A DNA stretch of 64,000 nucleotides from CAZGWE01 sp964529405 (GCA_964529405.1 CAZGWE010000001.1:36965-100964), one strand, 5' to 3'; shown: positions 54,546 through 62,910, counted from the stretch's first letter. Notes: a model not told the origin generated them from the letters alone. Translations and numbers: made by a program.

Positions 54546-54567
54546 AATCGCACCGCCCGGTGCGATT
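54546..54567 (-). terminator. Terminator after tRNA-Leu(TAA)
   Basis: AATCGCACC and GGTGCGATT pair perfectly (nine pairs) around GCCC. On the minus strand the stem runs into TTTTGTG. Confidence 0.7.
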
Positions 54568-54574
54568 ATTGCTT

Positions 54575-54658
54575 TGGTGGGCCGGGTGGGAGTCGAACCC
54601 ACAAGCCTTTCGGCAAAGGATTTTAAGTCCTTCGTGTATACCATTCCACCACCAGCCC
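54575..54658 (-). tRNA. tRNA-Leu (TAA)
   Basis: Minus strand. Acceptor GGGCTGG/CCGGCCC (one G-T), anticodon stem AAGGA/TCCTT around CTTAAAA (anticodon TAA), long variable arm (GCCGAAAGGC), T arm GTGGG-TTCGACT-CCCAC, discriminator A, and encoded CCA. The variable arm and anticodon identify leucine. Confidence 0.93.
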
Positions 54659-54667
54659 GTTTCACGT

Positions 54668-55627
54668 TCAGACTACCTGCCATCTGCCGCCGGTTTGTTT
54701 TAACTTGCCGGTAATGGAAAAACCGGCTGCCTTTTTGTGGCCCCCGCCGCCGAAAAAGTTAGCTAACTTGGCAAGGTCAAGACCGTCTAGTTCCGTCCTG
54801 AAACTGCCCTTAATCTTACCATCAGCAGTCTCGTAAAGCAAGAGCGCAAATTTAGCGCCCGGGATAGAATTAATCAAGTTAACCAAGCCGGAAGCATCTT
54901 CTTCGCCGGCCCCCGCCTTTTGTAGATCATCCCAAGTGATAACGGAATAGACCAGATCAAGAGTCGGGTTGAACAAGAGACGGCTTAAGGCAATACCCCA
55001 AAGTTTGAGCATGGCAACAGAGCGGGAGTTGGCCATATTTTTCGAGATCTCCTTCAGCTTTGCACCCTTATTCAATAAGCAAGAGGATATTTCGAGCACT
55101 CTCGGCCGAGTGTTGCTATGGCGGAATCCGCCGGTGTCATTGAATATTCCGGCTAAAAGAGCCGTAGCAATTGAGGGGGTTATTTCGACCCCCAGAACAG
55201 TAATAATATCATAGATTATTTCGCAGGTTGATGAAGCTTCGGTCTTGACGCAATTGAGCGAAGCAACCTTCCACAAGTCGCTCTTTACGTGATGGTCAAT
55301 ATTGACGATGGGAACTTTTTTCTTTTTTAAAGAGATTAGCCGGTCGGCAAAACCGGTACGCTTGAAATCGCCGTTATCCAGAAGGATGACCGCTTCAAAA
55401 TCACCCAGTAAAAAATCTTTTTTTATCTGCCCGGACCCCTTGAGAAAGCGAAAAACTTGCGGCACTTCGTCTCTCGAAACAGACAGGAATTTTTTGCCCA
55501 GGGAGCTTAATATTTCTCCCATTGCCAGCAAAGCGCCAATGCTGTCGCCGTCCGGCCGCTCATGGCAAATAAGAAGAAAGTTATCGTAGCTGCTGACAAT
55601 ATCTTTGAATTTTGTAAAGGGGGTCAT
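54668..55627 (-). CDS. NrnA-like DHH phosphoesterase (nanoRNase/pAp phosphatase)
   Basis: Degrades short oligoribonucleotides and pAp. The 319-aa protein has the DHH motifs: HERPDGDSIGALLAMGEIL, ILLDNGDFKRTG, NIDHHVKSD, and the C-terminal DHHA1 motif FGGGGHKKAAG. Length and motifs fit NrnA. It is followed on the minus strand by tRNA-Leu(TAA), 10 bases away. Confidence 0.92.
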   Translation of the reverse strand: MTPFTKFKDIVSSYDNFLLICHERPDGDSIGALLAMGEILSSLGKKFLSVSRDEVPQVFRFLKGSGQIKKDFLLGDFEAVILLDNGDFKRTGFADRLISLKKKKVPIVNIDHHVKSDLWKVASLNCVKTEASSTCEIIYDIITVLGVEITPSIATALLAGIFNDTGGFRHSNTRPRVLEISSCLLNKGAKLKEISKNMANSRSVAMLKLWGIALSRLLFNPTLDLVYSVITWDDLQKAGAGEEDASGLVNLINSIPGAKFALLLYETADGKIKGSFRTELDGLDLAKLANFFGGGGHKKAAGFSITGKLKQTGGRWQVV

Positions 55628-55761
55628 TATCGGATTTTGTAACGATAAATCCTAAACTCAAATGGCAAATACCAAACGGAATGCCAAGTGACTAAAATAT
55701 TTGGCATTTGGATATCCGCTGCCGGGCAAGAGGCTGCTTACGGCCGGAACAGCAATGTGCC

Positions 55762-56253
55762 TTAAATAGTCGGTTTGAGTATCACTATCCGCCTCTCTTC
55801 TTCAGGCAAGTCGGCCCGGCGAATCTTTAGCAAGGGCAACTCGCCGTCATCTACCCCTTCGCTTTTTTTGAATTCAGTCAAATCGGCATAAAGCATCGGG
55901 ATAAGGATCCGCGGATCAATTTTGACAGCAACATCAAGGGCCTTGGTTGCCGGCAACGTTCCGGATTCGCCAAGAGGCAGAAAAAGAATATCAATGTCGC
56001 CGATCTCCTTTATCTTCTCTTGGTTGGGAACGCCAACCATCTTTCCCAAGTGGCACAGGTTGACTTCTTCGACCCTGGCCACATAAACAGTGTTGTTATC
56101 GTCGGCGATTCCGGTCAGGCTGATACCGGCTTTTTCGTATTCGCCCGGACCGGGAAACTTAAAACCGTCAACCGATACACCATCATTAAACAAAATCCGG
56201 TTCTCACCGCTTTTGACCTCAAACTTTCCCCCGCCCAAATAACGGATTTGCAC
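55762..56253 (-). CDS. MBL-fold-like protein without the metal motif
   Basis: A 163-aa protein that resembles UPF0173-type metallo-beta-lactamase folds in layout: MQIRYLGGGKFEVKSGENRILFND at the start, GDIDILFLPLGESGTLPATKALDVAVKIDPRILIPMLY in the second half. The HxHxDH signature is absent (the expected position reads CHLGKMVG), so metal-dependent hydrolysis is doubtful. Its start codon directly abuts the stop of the S1 gene, so it is co-transcribed. Confidence 0.75.
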   Translation of the reverse strand: MQIRYLGGGKFEVKSGENRILFNDGVSVDGFKFPGPGEYEKAGISLTGIADDNNTVYVARVEEVNLCHLGKMVGVPNQEKIKEIGDIDILFLPLGESGTLPATKALDVAVKIDPRILIPMLYADLTEFKKSEGVDDGELPLLKIRRADLPEEERRIVILKPTI

Positions 56254-57492
56254 TTAAGCCTCCTTTTTAGCAGTTTTCTTTTTGGTCTTAGCCGGTTTGA
56301 CGGCTTCCTTTTTTTTCGCTTCGGATTCGGTAGTTTCTTGGGCCGATTCAGGCGTAGCAACTTCTTCTGCCTCGTTCTTCTTCTCGCCCTTCGACTTTAA
56401 GCTCAAACCCAAGCGATGGTTTTCCGGCTCAATCGAAATAATCTTGAACTGGTATTTCTTGCCTAATTCAACAATCGAGCTTGGATCCACGACATGTTTA
56501 TCGGACAGCTCCGAAACATGGACCAGACCGTCAATCTCTTCGTCAAGAGAAACAAAAGCACCGAAAGGCGTAATCTTGGTAATTTCGCCCGGAACATTAT
56601 CGCCAACTTTATATTTTGAAGCGGCAGAAACCCAAGGGTCAGACAAAAGACGCTTGGCCGACAAAGAAATACGGCCGTCCTCAATCGAAATAATCATTGC
56701 TTCAATCTCATCACCGACTTTAAACAACCGATGGAGATCGGAAACCCGGCTCCAGGAAATCTCCGAGATGTGGACTAGGCCTTCGATCTGTTGGTCGAGG
56801 CTGATAAATAAACCAAAATCAACAATGCCGGTGATCCTACCCTTAACTTTGTCGCCAATTTGATATTTGTCAATTTTTTCTTTGATCTCGTTAGCTCTGA
56901 CCGCCCGTTCCGAGAAAATCAGCTTATTGTTTTCTTTATCGCAGTTGATAACTTTAACTGATAATTCCGTTCCCATAAACTTGCGTAAGCGATTAAGAAT
57001 TTCATCCTTATCGCCGCCGCTGACCCTGGGATAATTGGAGGGCGAAAGCTGGGAAACCGGCAAGAAACCTTGGATGCCGCCGATTTCGGTCGTAAGGCCG
57101 CCCTTGTTAGCATCGGTGATTTTGACTTTGATCGGTTCGCCCGATTTGAATTTTTCTTCCATCTCAAGCCAGTATTTTTCACGGTCGGCTTGTTTCATCG
57201 ACAGGACGACATTGCCCTCGTCGTCTTCCATTGAAACCACCGTGCAAAATATTTTGTCGCCAAGTTTGAGGCCGGCTTTGGAAGTAATTTCTTTTTCCGG
57301 AATAAAACCAAGCGACTGTCCGGCTACGTCAACCCAAATTCGGTTGCCGCCGACTGCCAGAACTGTGGCTTGCACCGTGTCGCCCTCGATAAAAGGAAGG
57401 AGATTATCGCCAAGCTCCTCAATCAGCGACGCCATAGTGTCGCCGTTTTTTATTTTACTTTCTTTAATTGCTACGTTTTTTTCTTCGGACAT
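56254..57492 (-). CDS. rpsA: S1 RNA-binding domain protein (ribosomal protein S1 type)
   Basis: Binds mRNA at the 30S subunit. The 412-aa protein holds four S1 domains (starting near residues 25, 105, 195 and 280), each with a GxV...G...F/Y pattern such as VKGRITGIVDFGLFISLDQQIEGLVHISEISW and VPGEITKITPFGAFVSLDEEIDGLVHVSELS. A Lys/Glu/Ala-rich tail ends the protein. The start at 57492 follows GGAG. Four instead of six domains is common outside Proteobacteria. Confidence 0.93.
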   Translation of the reverse strand: MSEEKNVAIKESKIKNGDTMASLIEELGDNLLPFIEGDTVQATVLAVGGNRIWVDVAGQSLGFIPEKEITSKAGLKLGDKIFCTVVSMEDDEGNVVLSMKQADREKYWLEMEEKFKSGEPIKVKITDANKGGLTTEIGGIQGFLPVSQLSPSNYPRVSGGDKDEILNRLRKFMGTELSVKVINCDKENNKLIFSERAVRANEIKEKIDKYQIGDKVKGRITGIVDFGLFISLDQQIEGLVHISEISWSRVSDLHRLFKVGDEIEAMIISIEDGRISLSAKRLLSDPWVSAASKYKVGDNVPGEITKITPFGAFVSLDEEIDGLVHVSELSDKHVVDPSSIVELGKKYQFKIISIEPENHRLGLSLKSKGEKKNEAEEVATPESAQETTESEAKKKEAVKPAKTKKKTAKKEA

Positions 57493-57516
57493 TAAATGCT
57501 CCAATTTCTTAATTCT

Positions 57517-57915
57517 TTATTTTTTGATCTTTGATTTCGGTAGGTATTGATGATATTTCTCCTCTGCTTGCTGCTGCTTGAGGTACGGAGGCACGTGTTT
57601 GATTGTCCAGACAATATTGAAGGACAGCCAAAAAATAAATAAAGCGGCAACTGCCAGCAGGAAAATACCCGATCCCAGCCACGGCAAAGTTTCGTACCGG
57701 CCAAAGATATAGGCTAGCCCGCACAACCCGCAAATTATAAACTGATGCGCAAAGCGTTTGAAAACCGGATTTTTTCTGGCCACAACTATTCTTAAAACAA
57801 GGCCGAATAAAACGATCAGGCTGAAGAAAATCAGCAGAGGAACCAATATCTCCATTTGGCGGGCCGGAGTCGGATCAAACAGGTTGGTCTTGGATAAAAA
57901 AGCGGGGATGTACAT
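57517..57915 (-). CDS. Small multi-span membrane protein of unknown function (132 aa)
   Basis: Three membrane helices (ILVPLLIFFSLIVLFGLVLRIVVA, FAHQFIICGLCGLAYIFG, LGSGIFLLAVAALFIFWLSFNIVWTI) and a charged C terminus (KQQQAEEKYHQYLPKSKIKK). It lies between the S1 gene and a tRNA, same strand, and may be co-transcribed with both. No family recognised. Confidence 0.7.
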   Translation of the reverse strand: MYIPAFLSKTNLFDPTPARQMEILVPLLIFFSLIVLFGLVLRIVVARKNPVFKRFAHQFIICGLCGLAYIFGRYETLPWLGSGIFLLAVAALFIFWLSFNIVWTIKHVPPYLKQQQAEEKYHQYLPKSKIKK

Positions 57916-57940
57916 TTTTCTTTTTAGTGCTAATTAGTAA

Positions 57941-58027
57941 TGGTGGGCGAGAGAGGACTTGAACCTCCAAGGGATCGCTCCCACAGCCACCTCAAGGCTG
58001 CGCGTCTGCCAGTTTCGCCACTCGCCC
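57941..58027 (-). tRNA. tRNA-Leu (GAG)
   Basis: Minus strand. Acceptor GGGCGAG/CTCGCCC, anticodon stem CAGCC/GGCTG around TTGAGGT (anticodon GAG), long variable arm, T arm GAGG-TTCAAGT-CCTC, discriminator A, encoded CCA. Confidence 0.93.
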
Positions 58028-58028
58028 A

Positions 58029-58105
58029 TGGTGCGCGCTGAGGGATTCGGACCCCCGACCTACTCGGTGTAAACGAGTCGCTCTAACCAGCTGAGCTAAG
58101 CGCGC
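58029..58105 (-). tRNA. tRNA-Val (TAC)
   Basis: Minus strand, one base from tRNA-Leu(GAG). Acceptor GCGCGCT paired with AGCGCGC, D arm GCTC/GAGC with GG, anticodon stem ACTCG/CGAGT around TTTACAC (anticodon TAC), T arm with TCCGAAT, encoded CCA. Confidence 0.93.
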
Positions 58106-58231
58106 AAGACACAAAAAATCTCGGAACCAGCCCGAGAAGTTATCAAGGTAATATTCGAGGTGGTTTAATGATTAAATATTTTAGCTGCTTTTCAGTGTTA
58201 TGTTAGCAAAAAGTATAAGAAATGTCAAAGA

Positions 58232-58280
58232 GAAAAAAATGGCGGTTGGCATATATGTGACAGCAACGTACACCAACCGC
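58232..58280 (-). terminator. Terminator of the small gene at 58.3-58.5 kb
   Basis: GCGGTTGG and CCAACCGC pair perfectly; on the minus strand the stem is followed by CATTTTTTTCTC. It lies 18 bases after the stop codon at 58298. Confidence 0.85.
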
Positions 58281-58297
58281 TCAGCTGATAAGATACC

Positions 58298-58530
58298 TCA
58301 CAGCGGATCCAACTCGACCAGAGTGGCCACATGGAACCGCCCGCGAACCGTTTTCGTCTCACCGTTTATGATGACGGTAGCCGAAAACCCGCCGCTGGCG
58401 TCAACATCGAGNNNNNNNNNNACCGGACGCACTTCACGCCTTCGCCCCTGGCGCGAAGTTCTCGAATAAGGCTGACGATACGACCGCCCAAGATCGCATC
58501 AGCCTCGCCCCTTCCATAGCTAGCGCACAT
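58298..58530 (-). CDS. Small protein of unknown function, interrupted by a gap
   Basis: From an ATG at 58530 (preceded by AAAGGGGAAG) the frame reads MCASYGRGEADAILGGRIVS and onward to GVKCVR. Ten N follow (58412-58421), then a frame LDVDASGGFSATVIINGETK...VELDPL and stop. The two halves are in register only if the gap is not ten bases. About 78 residues. Downstream of tRNA-Leu(CAG) and ended by a strong terminator; another member of the single-gene units. Confidence 0.65.
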
Positions 58531-58601
58531 TGGCACTTCCCCTTTCTGGAAACTGCTAGCATAATACCATATTTTTCCAATTTTATTAACAAAATGAAGT
58601 T

Positions 58602-58687
58602 TGGTGGGCGAGAGAGGAGTTGAACCTCCACGAGCTTGCGCTCACTACGACCTGAACGTAGCGTGTCTACCATTCCACCACTCGCCC
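58602..58687 (-). tRNA. tRNA-Leu (CAG)
   Basis: Minus strand. Acceptor GGGCGAG/CTCGCCC, anticodon stem CTACG/CGTAG around TTCAGGT (anticodon CAG), long variable arm (GAGCGCAAGCTC), T arm GAGG-TTCAACT-CCTC, encoded CCA. Confidence 0.93.
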
Positions 58688-58775
58688 AATTAAGTTAAAA
58701 GTTTAATGAAATATTGACCTGTACCGATCTATCTCCATACGCTTTTTCGCCAAAGGCTATCCGCCTTCATCTTTT

Positions 58776-60269
58776 TCACCCCTGCTTTCTCACCCTCTTT
58801 TCCTTCACATACCAACCGGCGATCGAGTCAAAATGCGAACTCGTCTCTACGCCGTCAACCGGTTTGGCACCCCAAACTTTTGTATCCAGATAAAAATTAT
58901 ACCTCATCGGTTTATAAAATTGAACCAGATATTCGCTTGCCAGTTTGCCGAAAAATTCATCATACTTTTTATTACGTTCGACCCCGTCGAGCATCATCCG
59001 GGCGTCTTCGAGCAGAATATCGCTATCTTTATCGGAAAGGCCGGCGTAATTTCTTTTATCCAGTTGGGAAGAGTGCCAAAAAGCATAAGAGTCGCGATGG
59101 TAACCAAAATCAAAACCGTATAACAGCACCTCGAATTCTTTTGAATCCAGGACGTCTTTAAGCTGGCTGGCATTTAAATAAATCACTTCCAGGTCAAGGT
59201 TCTTTCGGGCAAGATTACTTTTCAATTCCTCCGCTTCAGCCCTTTGCGGCGCCATATCCAGAGCAACAAGGCGTAATTTTGTTCGCTCAGGAAAATCCAG
59301 ACCCTCAATCACCTTTCGTCGGAATTCTTTATCTTTGAGACGCTCATTCCGCAGGTTAAAAATTAAACCCAAACGCTTGGATGTTTCGTAAGAAAAATCA
59401 TTGCTATCCTGACGCTTTGCCTCCGCCCCAAACAAGCCGTCGTATTTGTTTTTAGTAAAGGCCTCAACCGCTTTGTCGGCGGAATCGAAAAATCCCAGTT
59501 TAATTTTGGCGATGTAGGGCGCACCTAGATAATAATTGTCATTTCTGGCCAGATTAATCTCGGTTGTTTTCCGGTCGGAAGTTCGACTTTCGATAAAACG
59601 ATACGGTCCGCTGCCAATAAACCTTTTAGCCAAATCATCGGATGAAAGATGGGATGGAACAATACCGAAGTTGCAATTGAAAATAAATGGCCCGTACGGA
59701 CGCGGCAGTTCAAAAACGACGGTATAATCGTCCTCGACCGTGACCCTGATATCTCTCCAGGCATCATAGAGAGGGCTTTTTGTTTCGTAGGCCTTGATGC
59801 TTTCAATCGTAAAAGCAACATCATTAGCAGTCAACTTCGCACCGTCATGGAAAAGAACATTTTTGCGCAAGTGGAAGGTATATTTAAGACCGTCGGCTGT
59901 CACCTCCCAACGTTCCGCCACGTTGGGATTAACGCCGCTTTTTTGCACTTTGACTAAGCCGGAAAAAATAAGGTCGGCCGCTGCTTTATCTGCACCGGTT
60001 TGGGCCAAAACCGGATTTAAATATTTTATCTCGCCGACGGCCGCTTCTTTGTACTCTCCGCCGCTCGCCGGAACCAACTGCGTTTCTGCTTTATAACCAG
60101 CATAGGCCCGGGCAGCCAATAGGATCAGAGCCAACGAGAAAAAAATTAAGGCCAAGATATGCTCCAACCTGGTCATTAGAGAAAAACTAAGAACCAGCCG
60201 CCTGAATAAGGCAGCCGTTCGTCCTATAACCGAAAAGGGGCGGCGGTGGAATTTGATTTCAAATTTCAT
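58776..60269 (-). CDS. ABC transporter substrate-binding protein, family 5 (peptide type)
   Basis: A 497-aa extracytoplasmic binding protein held by an N-terminal membrane helix (LEHILALIFFSLALILLAARAYAGY) rather than a lipobox. The SBP5 signature is visible: VAERWEVTADGLKYTFHLRKNVLFHDGAKLTANDVAFTIESI, and the C-terminal RMYNFYLDTKVWGAK-like end. Likely ligands are oligopeptides. The permease and ATPase genes are not in the window. It lies 54 bases upstream... in transcription order, downstream of secG. Confidence 0.9.
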   Translation of the reverse strand: MKFEIKFHRRPFSVIGRTAALFRRLVLSFSLMTRLEHILALIFFSLALILLAARAYAGYKAETQLVPASGGEYKEAAVGEIKYLNPVLAQTGADKAAADLIFSGLVKVQKSGVNPNVAERWEVTADGLKYTFHLRKNVLFHDGAKLTANDVAFTIESIKAYETKSPLYDAWRDIRVTVEDDYTVVFELPRPYGPFIFNCNFGIVPSHLSSDDLAKRFIGSGPYRFIESRTSDRKTTEINLARNDNYYLGAPYIAKIKLGFFDSADKAVEAFTKNKYDGLFGAEAKRQDSNDFSYETSKRLGLIFNLRNERLKDKEFRRKVIEGLDFPERTKLRLVALDMAPQRAEAEELKSNLARKNLDLEVIYLNASQLKDVLDSKEFEVLLYGFDFGYHRDSYAFWHSSQLDKRNYAGLSDKDSDILLEDARMMLDGVERNKKYDEFFGKLASEYLVQFYKPMRYNFYLDTKVWGAKPVDGVETSSHFDSIAGWYVKEKRVRKQG

Positions 60270-60322
60270 GGTTACTGCCTCGCGCCAGGACTCAAATCAA
60301 GAAGTAAACGAGGTCCGAAAAA

Positions 60323-60550
60323 TTAGGCGGGTTTGAGCCAAAAAACGGAGGCGGCAGCTGAAAGAACAAAAAGGACGGCCATAACAACAGAAAAAGCAAA
60401 AAGAAATTTTTCCAGACCGCGGCGGGACCGATAAACGTTCCCGGTGCCGCCGAAAGCCGCACCCAAACCGCTTCCATGCTGCTGCAGCAAGATAGAACCA
60501 ACCAATAGGACCGAAAAAACTATTTCCAAAATTTTAATTGTTGTTGCCAT
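60323..60550 (-). CDS. secG: Preprotein translocase sub-unit SecG
   Basis: A 75-aa protein with two membrane helices flanking LLQQHGSGLGAAFGGTGNVYRSRRGLEKFLF. The 'Q.....LGAAFGG....F..RRG.E' pattern identifies SecG, which assists the SecYE channel and SecA. Confidence 0.93.
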   Translation of the reverse strand: MATTIKILEIVFSVLLVGSILLQQHGSGLGAAFGGTGNVYRSRRGLEKFLFAFSVVMAVLFVLSAAASVFWLKPA

Positions 60551-60748
60551 TTCGCCTCAAATTACAAAGATGTCCGATTGAGTATCGAACATTTCCATGT
60601 TAACACAAATAAATTTGGATGGAAAGGGGGGGCAAGTCGCGGATGTTTCGGCAACAGCTCCAAACAAATAATTTGACCGGCCTGATATAATGCCTGCCAA
60701 TAGTCTGGAATCACATCTGCAGCCAGATTATTCAACCAGGGAGGAGAT

Positions 60749-61501
60749 ATGAACGCAAAAGAGAGAACGACCAACGCCCTAATCAAGTGGATAACACTTG
60801 CTACCGGCTGTATCGCTATGTTCTGGCTGGGTGTTTACTTCGAATTGGGTGAAGTTGAAACTACCCACGCCATCAAGGAGTGGCCTCGCTGGTTTGATAT
60901 GGCGCTGGGCATCATACTGCCCGCCATATTCATTCCGACACTGATGAACAAGAGGACGAGCCGCCCGAAAGCAATTCGGGAGATCCTCAAAGGCGGAATC
61001 TGGGGAGCGCTGGCCGGGATAACCGCCATTATCCTAGCCCATTCGCTTCCGCTCGCCGGCGACCGGCAAACCATGGTTCTACAAGCTCCGGTCGGGCAAA
61101 GCGCACCGGCCATAACGGCAACAACCGGACCGGCCGATGCAACACAAGTTGTACCGGTTTCATCAGAACATCCGATCAAGATGATGGTCATCTCATGGGT
61201 GGCGGTTTTGACCCTGGCCATGCTGGTCAGCGTAGCCAGAAAACGGCCATGGAGGTTGGCCAGAGAGACGCTATCCAGCCAGGCAATCGGCGCCTGGTTC
61301 GGTCTAGCCTGCGTTGCCGGCCTTTTCTACGGGCTGCCGCTTGGCTTGGAGATGGCTTTCCTCGCTGCTGCCGGTGCCGTCATCTACTGCCATTGGGGCT
61401 ACTTTATCTCGGAGTTCCGGCCCGTCCCGGAAAGCGGCTACACTCAACTCGATTCCGAGTCGAACCTGCCGACTGGCGATAACCCGTCCTCGGCAATTTG
61501 A
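60749..61501 (+). CDS. Multi-span membrane protein of unknown function (250 aa)
   Basis: Five or six membrane helices: LATGCIAMFWLGVYFELG, WFDMALGIILPAIFIPTLM, GGIWGALAGITAIILAHSLPL, MVISWVAVLTLAMLVSVA, and a long pair near IGAWFGLACVAGLFYG. A central extracytoplasmic loop is Ala/Pro/Thr-rich. The ATG follows GGGAGGAG by 4 bases; an extended -10 TGATATAAT lies at 60683-60691. A GCAGCCG/CGGCTGC hairpin follows the stop, cut by the N gap at 61534. It converges on the heliorhodopsin gene. No family recognised. Confidence 0.75.
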   Translation: MNAKERTTNALIKWITLATGCIAMFWLGVYFELGEVETTHAIKEWPRWFDMALGIILPAIFIPTLMNKRTSRPKAIREILKGGIWGALAGITAIILAHSLPLAGDRQTMVLQAPVGQSAPAITATTGPADATQVVPVSSEHPIKMMVISWVAVLTLAMLVSVARKRPWRLARETLSSQAIGAWFGLACVAGLFYGLPLGLEMAFLAAAGAVIYCHWGYFISEFRPVPESGYTQLDSESNLPTGDNPSSAI

Positions 61502-61502
61502 G

Positions 61503-61546
61503 CAGCCGGCTCAAGTACGGCTGCCGATCCGCANNNNNNNNNNNNN
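61503..61546 (+). terminator. Probable terminator hairpin cut by an assembly gap
   Basis: GCAGCCG and CGGCTGC (about 61503-61525) form a seven-pair stem with a nine-base loop, followed by CGATCCGCA and thirteen N (61534-61546). Whether a U-run follows cannot be seen. Confidence 0.5.
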
Positions 61547-61555
61547 GCTATCAGC

Positions 61556-62314
61556 CTATGGCCGCAGCGTACCGGCAAAAACTTGCCAAGCCAGAAGCGA
61601 TTTGGCAACAAAGCTCAAGATAATATAGGCTCGCTCCCCATAGAGATAATCTCTCCATTTGCCAATTTTTGCGTATTGCAAATATTGATTCAGGGCAAAA
61701 ATATTGAAAAAGATAAAAATGGAGAAAAATATCCAATAAACGAAAGATGGCGGGTTGTCCGGACTGCCGGGACTGGCCAGATAAAGGGCGATGGCAAGCC
61801 AGGGACCAAGACCGGCAATGCAACCGAAGACAAAGGCCGTCCAGTTAGTCTTCTCGGTCGTCTGGTTGTGGAGCTCCATCATCCAGCCGAAAAGAATCAT
61901 GGCCGCGTTGAGTAGAAAAATGACAATCAGAGTGGCCAAATCGGTGATACCAACCAGCGTCGAGATAACAATAATCATCACTCCGGAGCTAAAGGCATAT
62001 TCAATCCAGCGGGCGGTATTGATATGGTTTTTGAGATTATTATTGTACCATCGGTTAATTCCCGGCCAAGCAATCAGGAGATGGGCCAGCGCCGACATTA
62101 AAAGGAATGAGGCGACCAGCGGCCCAAGCTGAAACCGGAAAAGCTCCTCCGGCTCAGGCATTAAACTCCGGGTTTGCTCGTTAAAACGCAAAAAAGATGC
62201 CATTACCGGCACCTTGAGATCGGTTGAGACCAAAAGCATAACTAAACCAGAAACAAAGTGCAAAACAGCAGCAAAGACATTCCAGCGTCTCAACTGCTTA
62301 AACTGATCTTCCAT
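61556..62314 (-). CDS. Heliorhodopsin
   Basis: A retinal-binding seven-helix membrane protein of the heliorhodopsin family, with the N terminus facing the cytoplasm. The 252-aa protein has seven hydrophobic helices. Helix 3 reads ARWIEYAFSSGVMIIVIST, with the Glu that serves as counterion in this family; helix 7 reads YGERAYIILSFVAKSLLAWQ, with the Schiff-base Lys. These two motifs are diagnostic. The ATG follows GAAGGAGG and lies 39 bases from a TATAAT box. Its role is unknown (sensor or regulator; family members do not obviously pump ions). No carotenoid cleavage or retinal synthesis gene is in the window. Confidence 0.93.
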   Translation of the reverse strand: MEDQFKQLRRWNVFAAVLHFVSGLVMLLVSTDLKVPVMASFLRFNEQTRSLMPEPEELFRFQLGPLVASFLLMSALAHLLIAWPGINRWYNNNLKNHINTARWIEYAFSSGVMIIVISTLVGITDLATLIVIFLLNAAMILFGWMMELHNQTTEKTNWTAFVFGCIAGLGPWLAIALYLASPGSPDNPPSFVYWIFFSIFIFFNIFALNQYLQYAKIGKWRDYLYGERAYIILSFVAKSLLAWQVFAGTLRP

Positions 62315-62352
62315 CAGCAGCCTCCTTCTTCTTTAGTTGTCTTGATAAGTTT

Positions 62353-62358
62353 ATTATA
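62353..62358 (-). promoter_or_regulatory. -10 box of the heliorhodopsin promoter
   Basis: Consensus TATAAT on the minus strand; a -35 box is not evident 17 bases upstream. About 39 bases ahead of the start codon, with the strong AAGGAGG in between. Confidence 0.45.
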
Positions 62359-62432
62359 CATCCGTTTCATTTTTTTGCTATTTTTCGTTTCTTGTGTGCT
62401 CGGCGGCCAAGCAAAATCTCTTGCAATATGTG

Positions 62433-62438
62433 CTATAA
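62433..62438 (+). promoter_or_regulatory. Extended -10 of the 155-nt ncRNA
   Basis: TGCTATAAT: a perfect TATAAT with the TGN extension. No clear -35. Confidence 0.45.
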
Positions 62439-62445
62439 TGATTTT

Positions 62446-62600
62446 GGGCAGTTTGAGCAAAATGCAAGCTGTGAGGATGCGCCCCATACTGGTTGGGCGG
62501 CCGGTCTCCGACACTAAGGAGAGAGTGGTGCGAACTACTTTGTTTACCTGGAGAGGAGAATAAACCGGTTGCATCGGCCAGCATGGGGCTTTCTTTGTTA
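62446..62600 (+). ncRNA. Candidate structured RNA, about 155 nt
   Basis: After an extended -10, a GC-rich stretch is closed by GCCCCATACTGG (from about 62482) and CCAGCATGGGGC (to about 62589), a 12-pair stem with one mismatch. Inside are GGCCG/CGGCC, a TCTCC/GGAGA hairpin, an AGTGGT-GCGA-ACTACT hairpin with a GNRA tetraloop, and GTTTA/TAAAC enclosing CCT-GGAG-AGG. The 3' end is TTTCTTTGTT. The outline (long closing stem, several branches) resembles a riboswitch, 6S or SRP-like RNA, but no family motif is conclusive. It overlaps the 3' end of the convergent 55-aa gene. Confidence 0.5.
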
Positions 62601-62765
62601 AGCCTGTTTACCGTGTTTTTCGACGAACTTCTTGATCTCTTCGATATTTTCAACAATTAGCTTCGCTTTTTTAAGACCAAACTGGAACGGGTATTGATCT
62701 TCCTCGCTGGTCTTTAAGATTATCATTGGGTTTCCTTTAAACTCCGATTCTTCAACTATTGCCAT
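62598..62765 (-). CDS. Small protein of unknown function (55 aa)
   Basis: MAIVEESEFKGNPMIILKTS continues with EEDQYPFQFGLKKAKLIVEN and ends FVEKHGKQA. The start at 62765 follows AAAGGAGGTGAT, one of the strongest ribosome binding sites in the window. The sequence (short beta strands then a helix with IVENIEEIKKFVEKHGK) looks like a compact folded protein with the layout of small conserved CPR proteins. Divergent from the amidase gene; its 3' end meets the ncRNA. Confidence 0.8.
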   Translation of the reverse strand: MAIVEESEFKGNPMIILKTSEEDQYPFQFGLKKAKLIVENIEEIKKFVEKHGKQA

Positions 62766-62867
62766 CATCACCTCCTTTAGTTAATTTTAATTTGGCCGTT
62801 TTGTCTCCCCGTAAAGAATGGTTAATAATTCCATATTAACGCGCCTCCGAATTTTGTCCAGAGCTTT

Positions 62868-62896
62868 TTGACGGTTCTTTTTTCGGTCTGTTTATG
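62868..62896 (+). promoter_or_regulatory. Probable amidase promoter
   Basis: TTGACG, 17 bases, TTTATG. The -35 is good and the -10 weak; it ends 14 bases before the start codon. Confidence 0.4.
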
Positions 62897-62910
62897 ATTG
62901 AATGGAGTTT

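Noticed and set aside
62314..62574. 86-aa minus-strand frame upstream of the heliorhodopsin
   Set aside because: It runs through the structured RNA candidate and the heliorhodopsin promoter and ribosome site; no ribosome site of its own.
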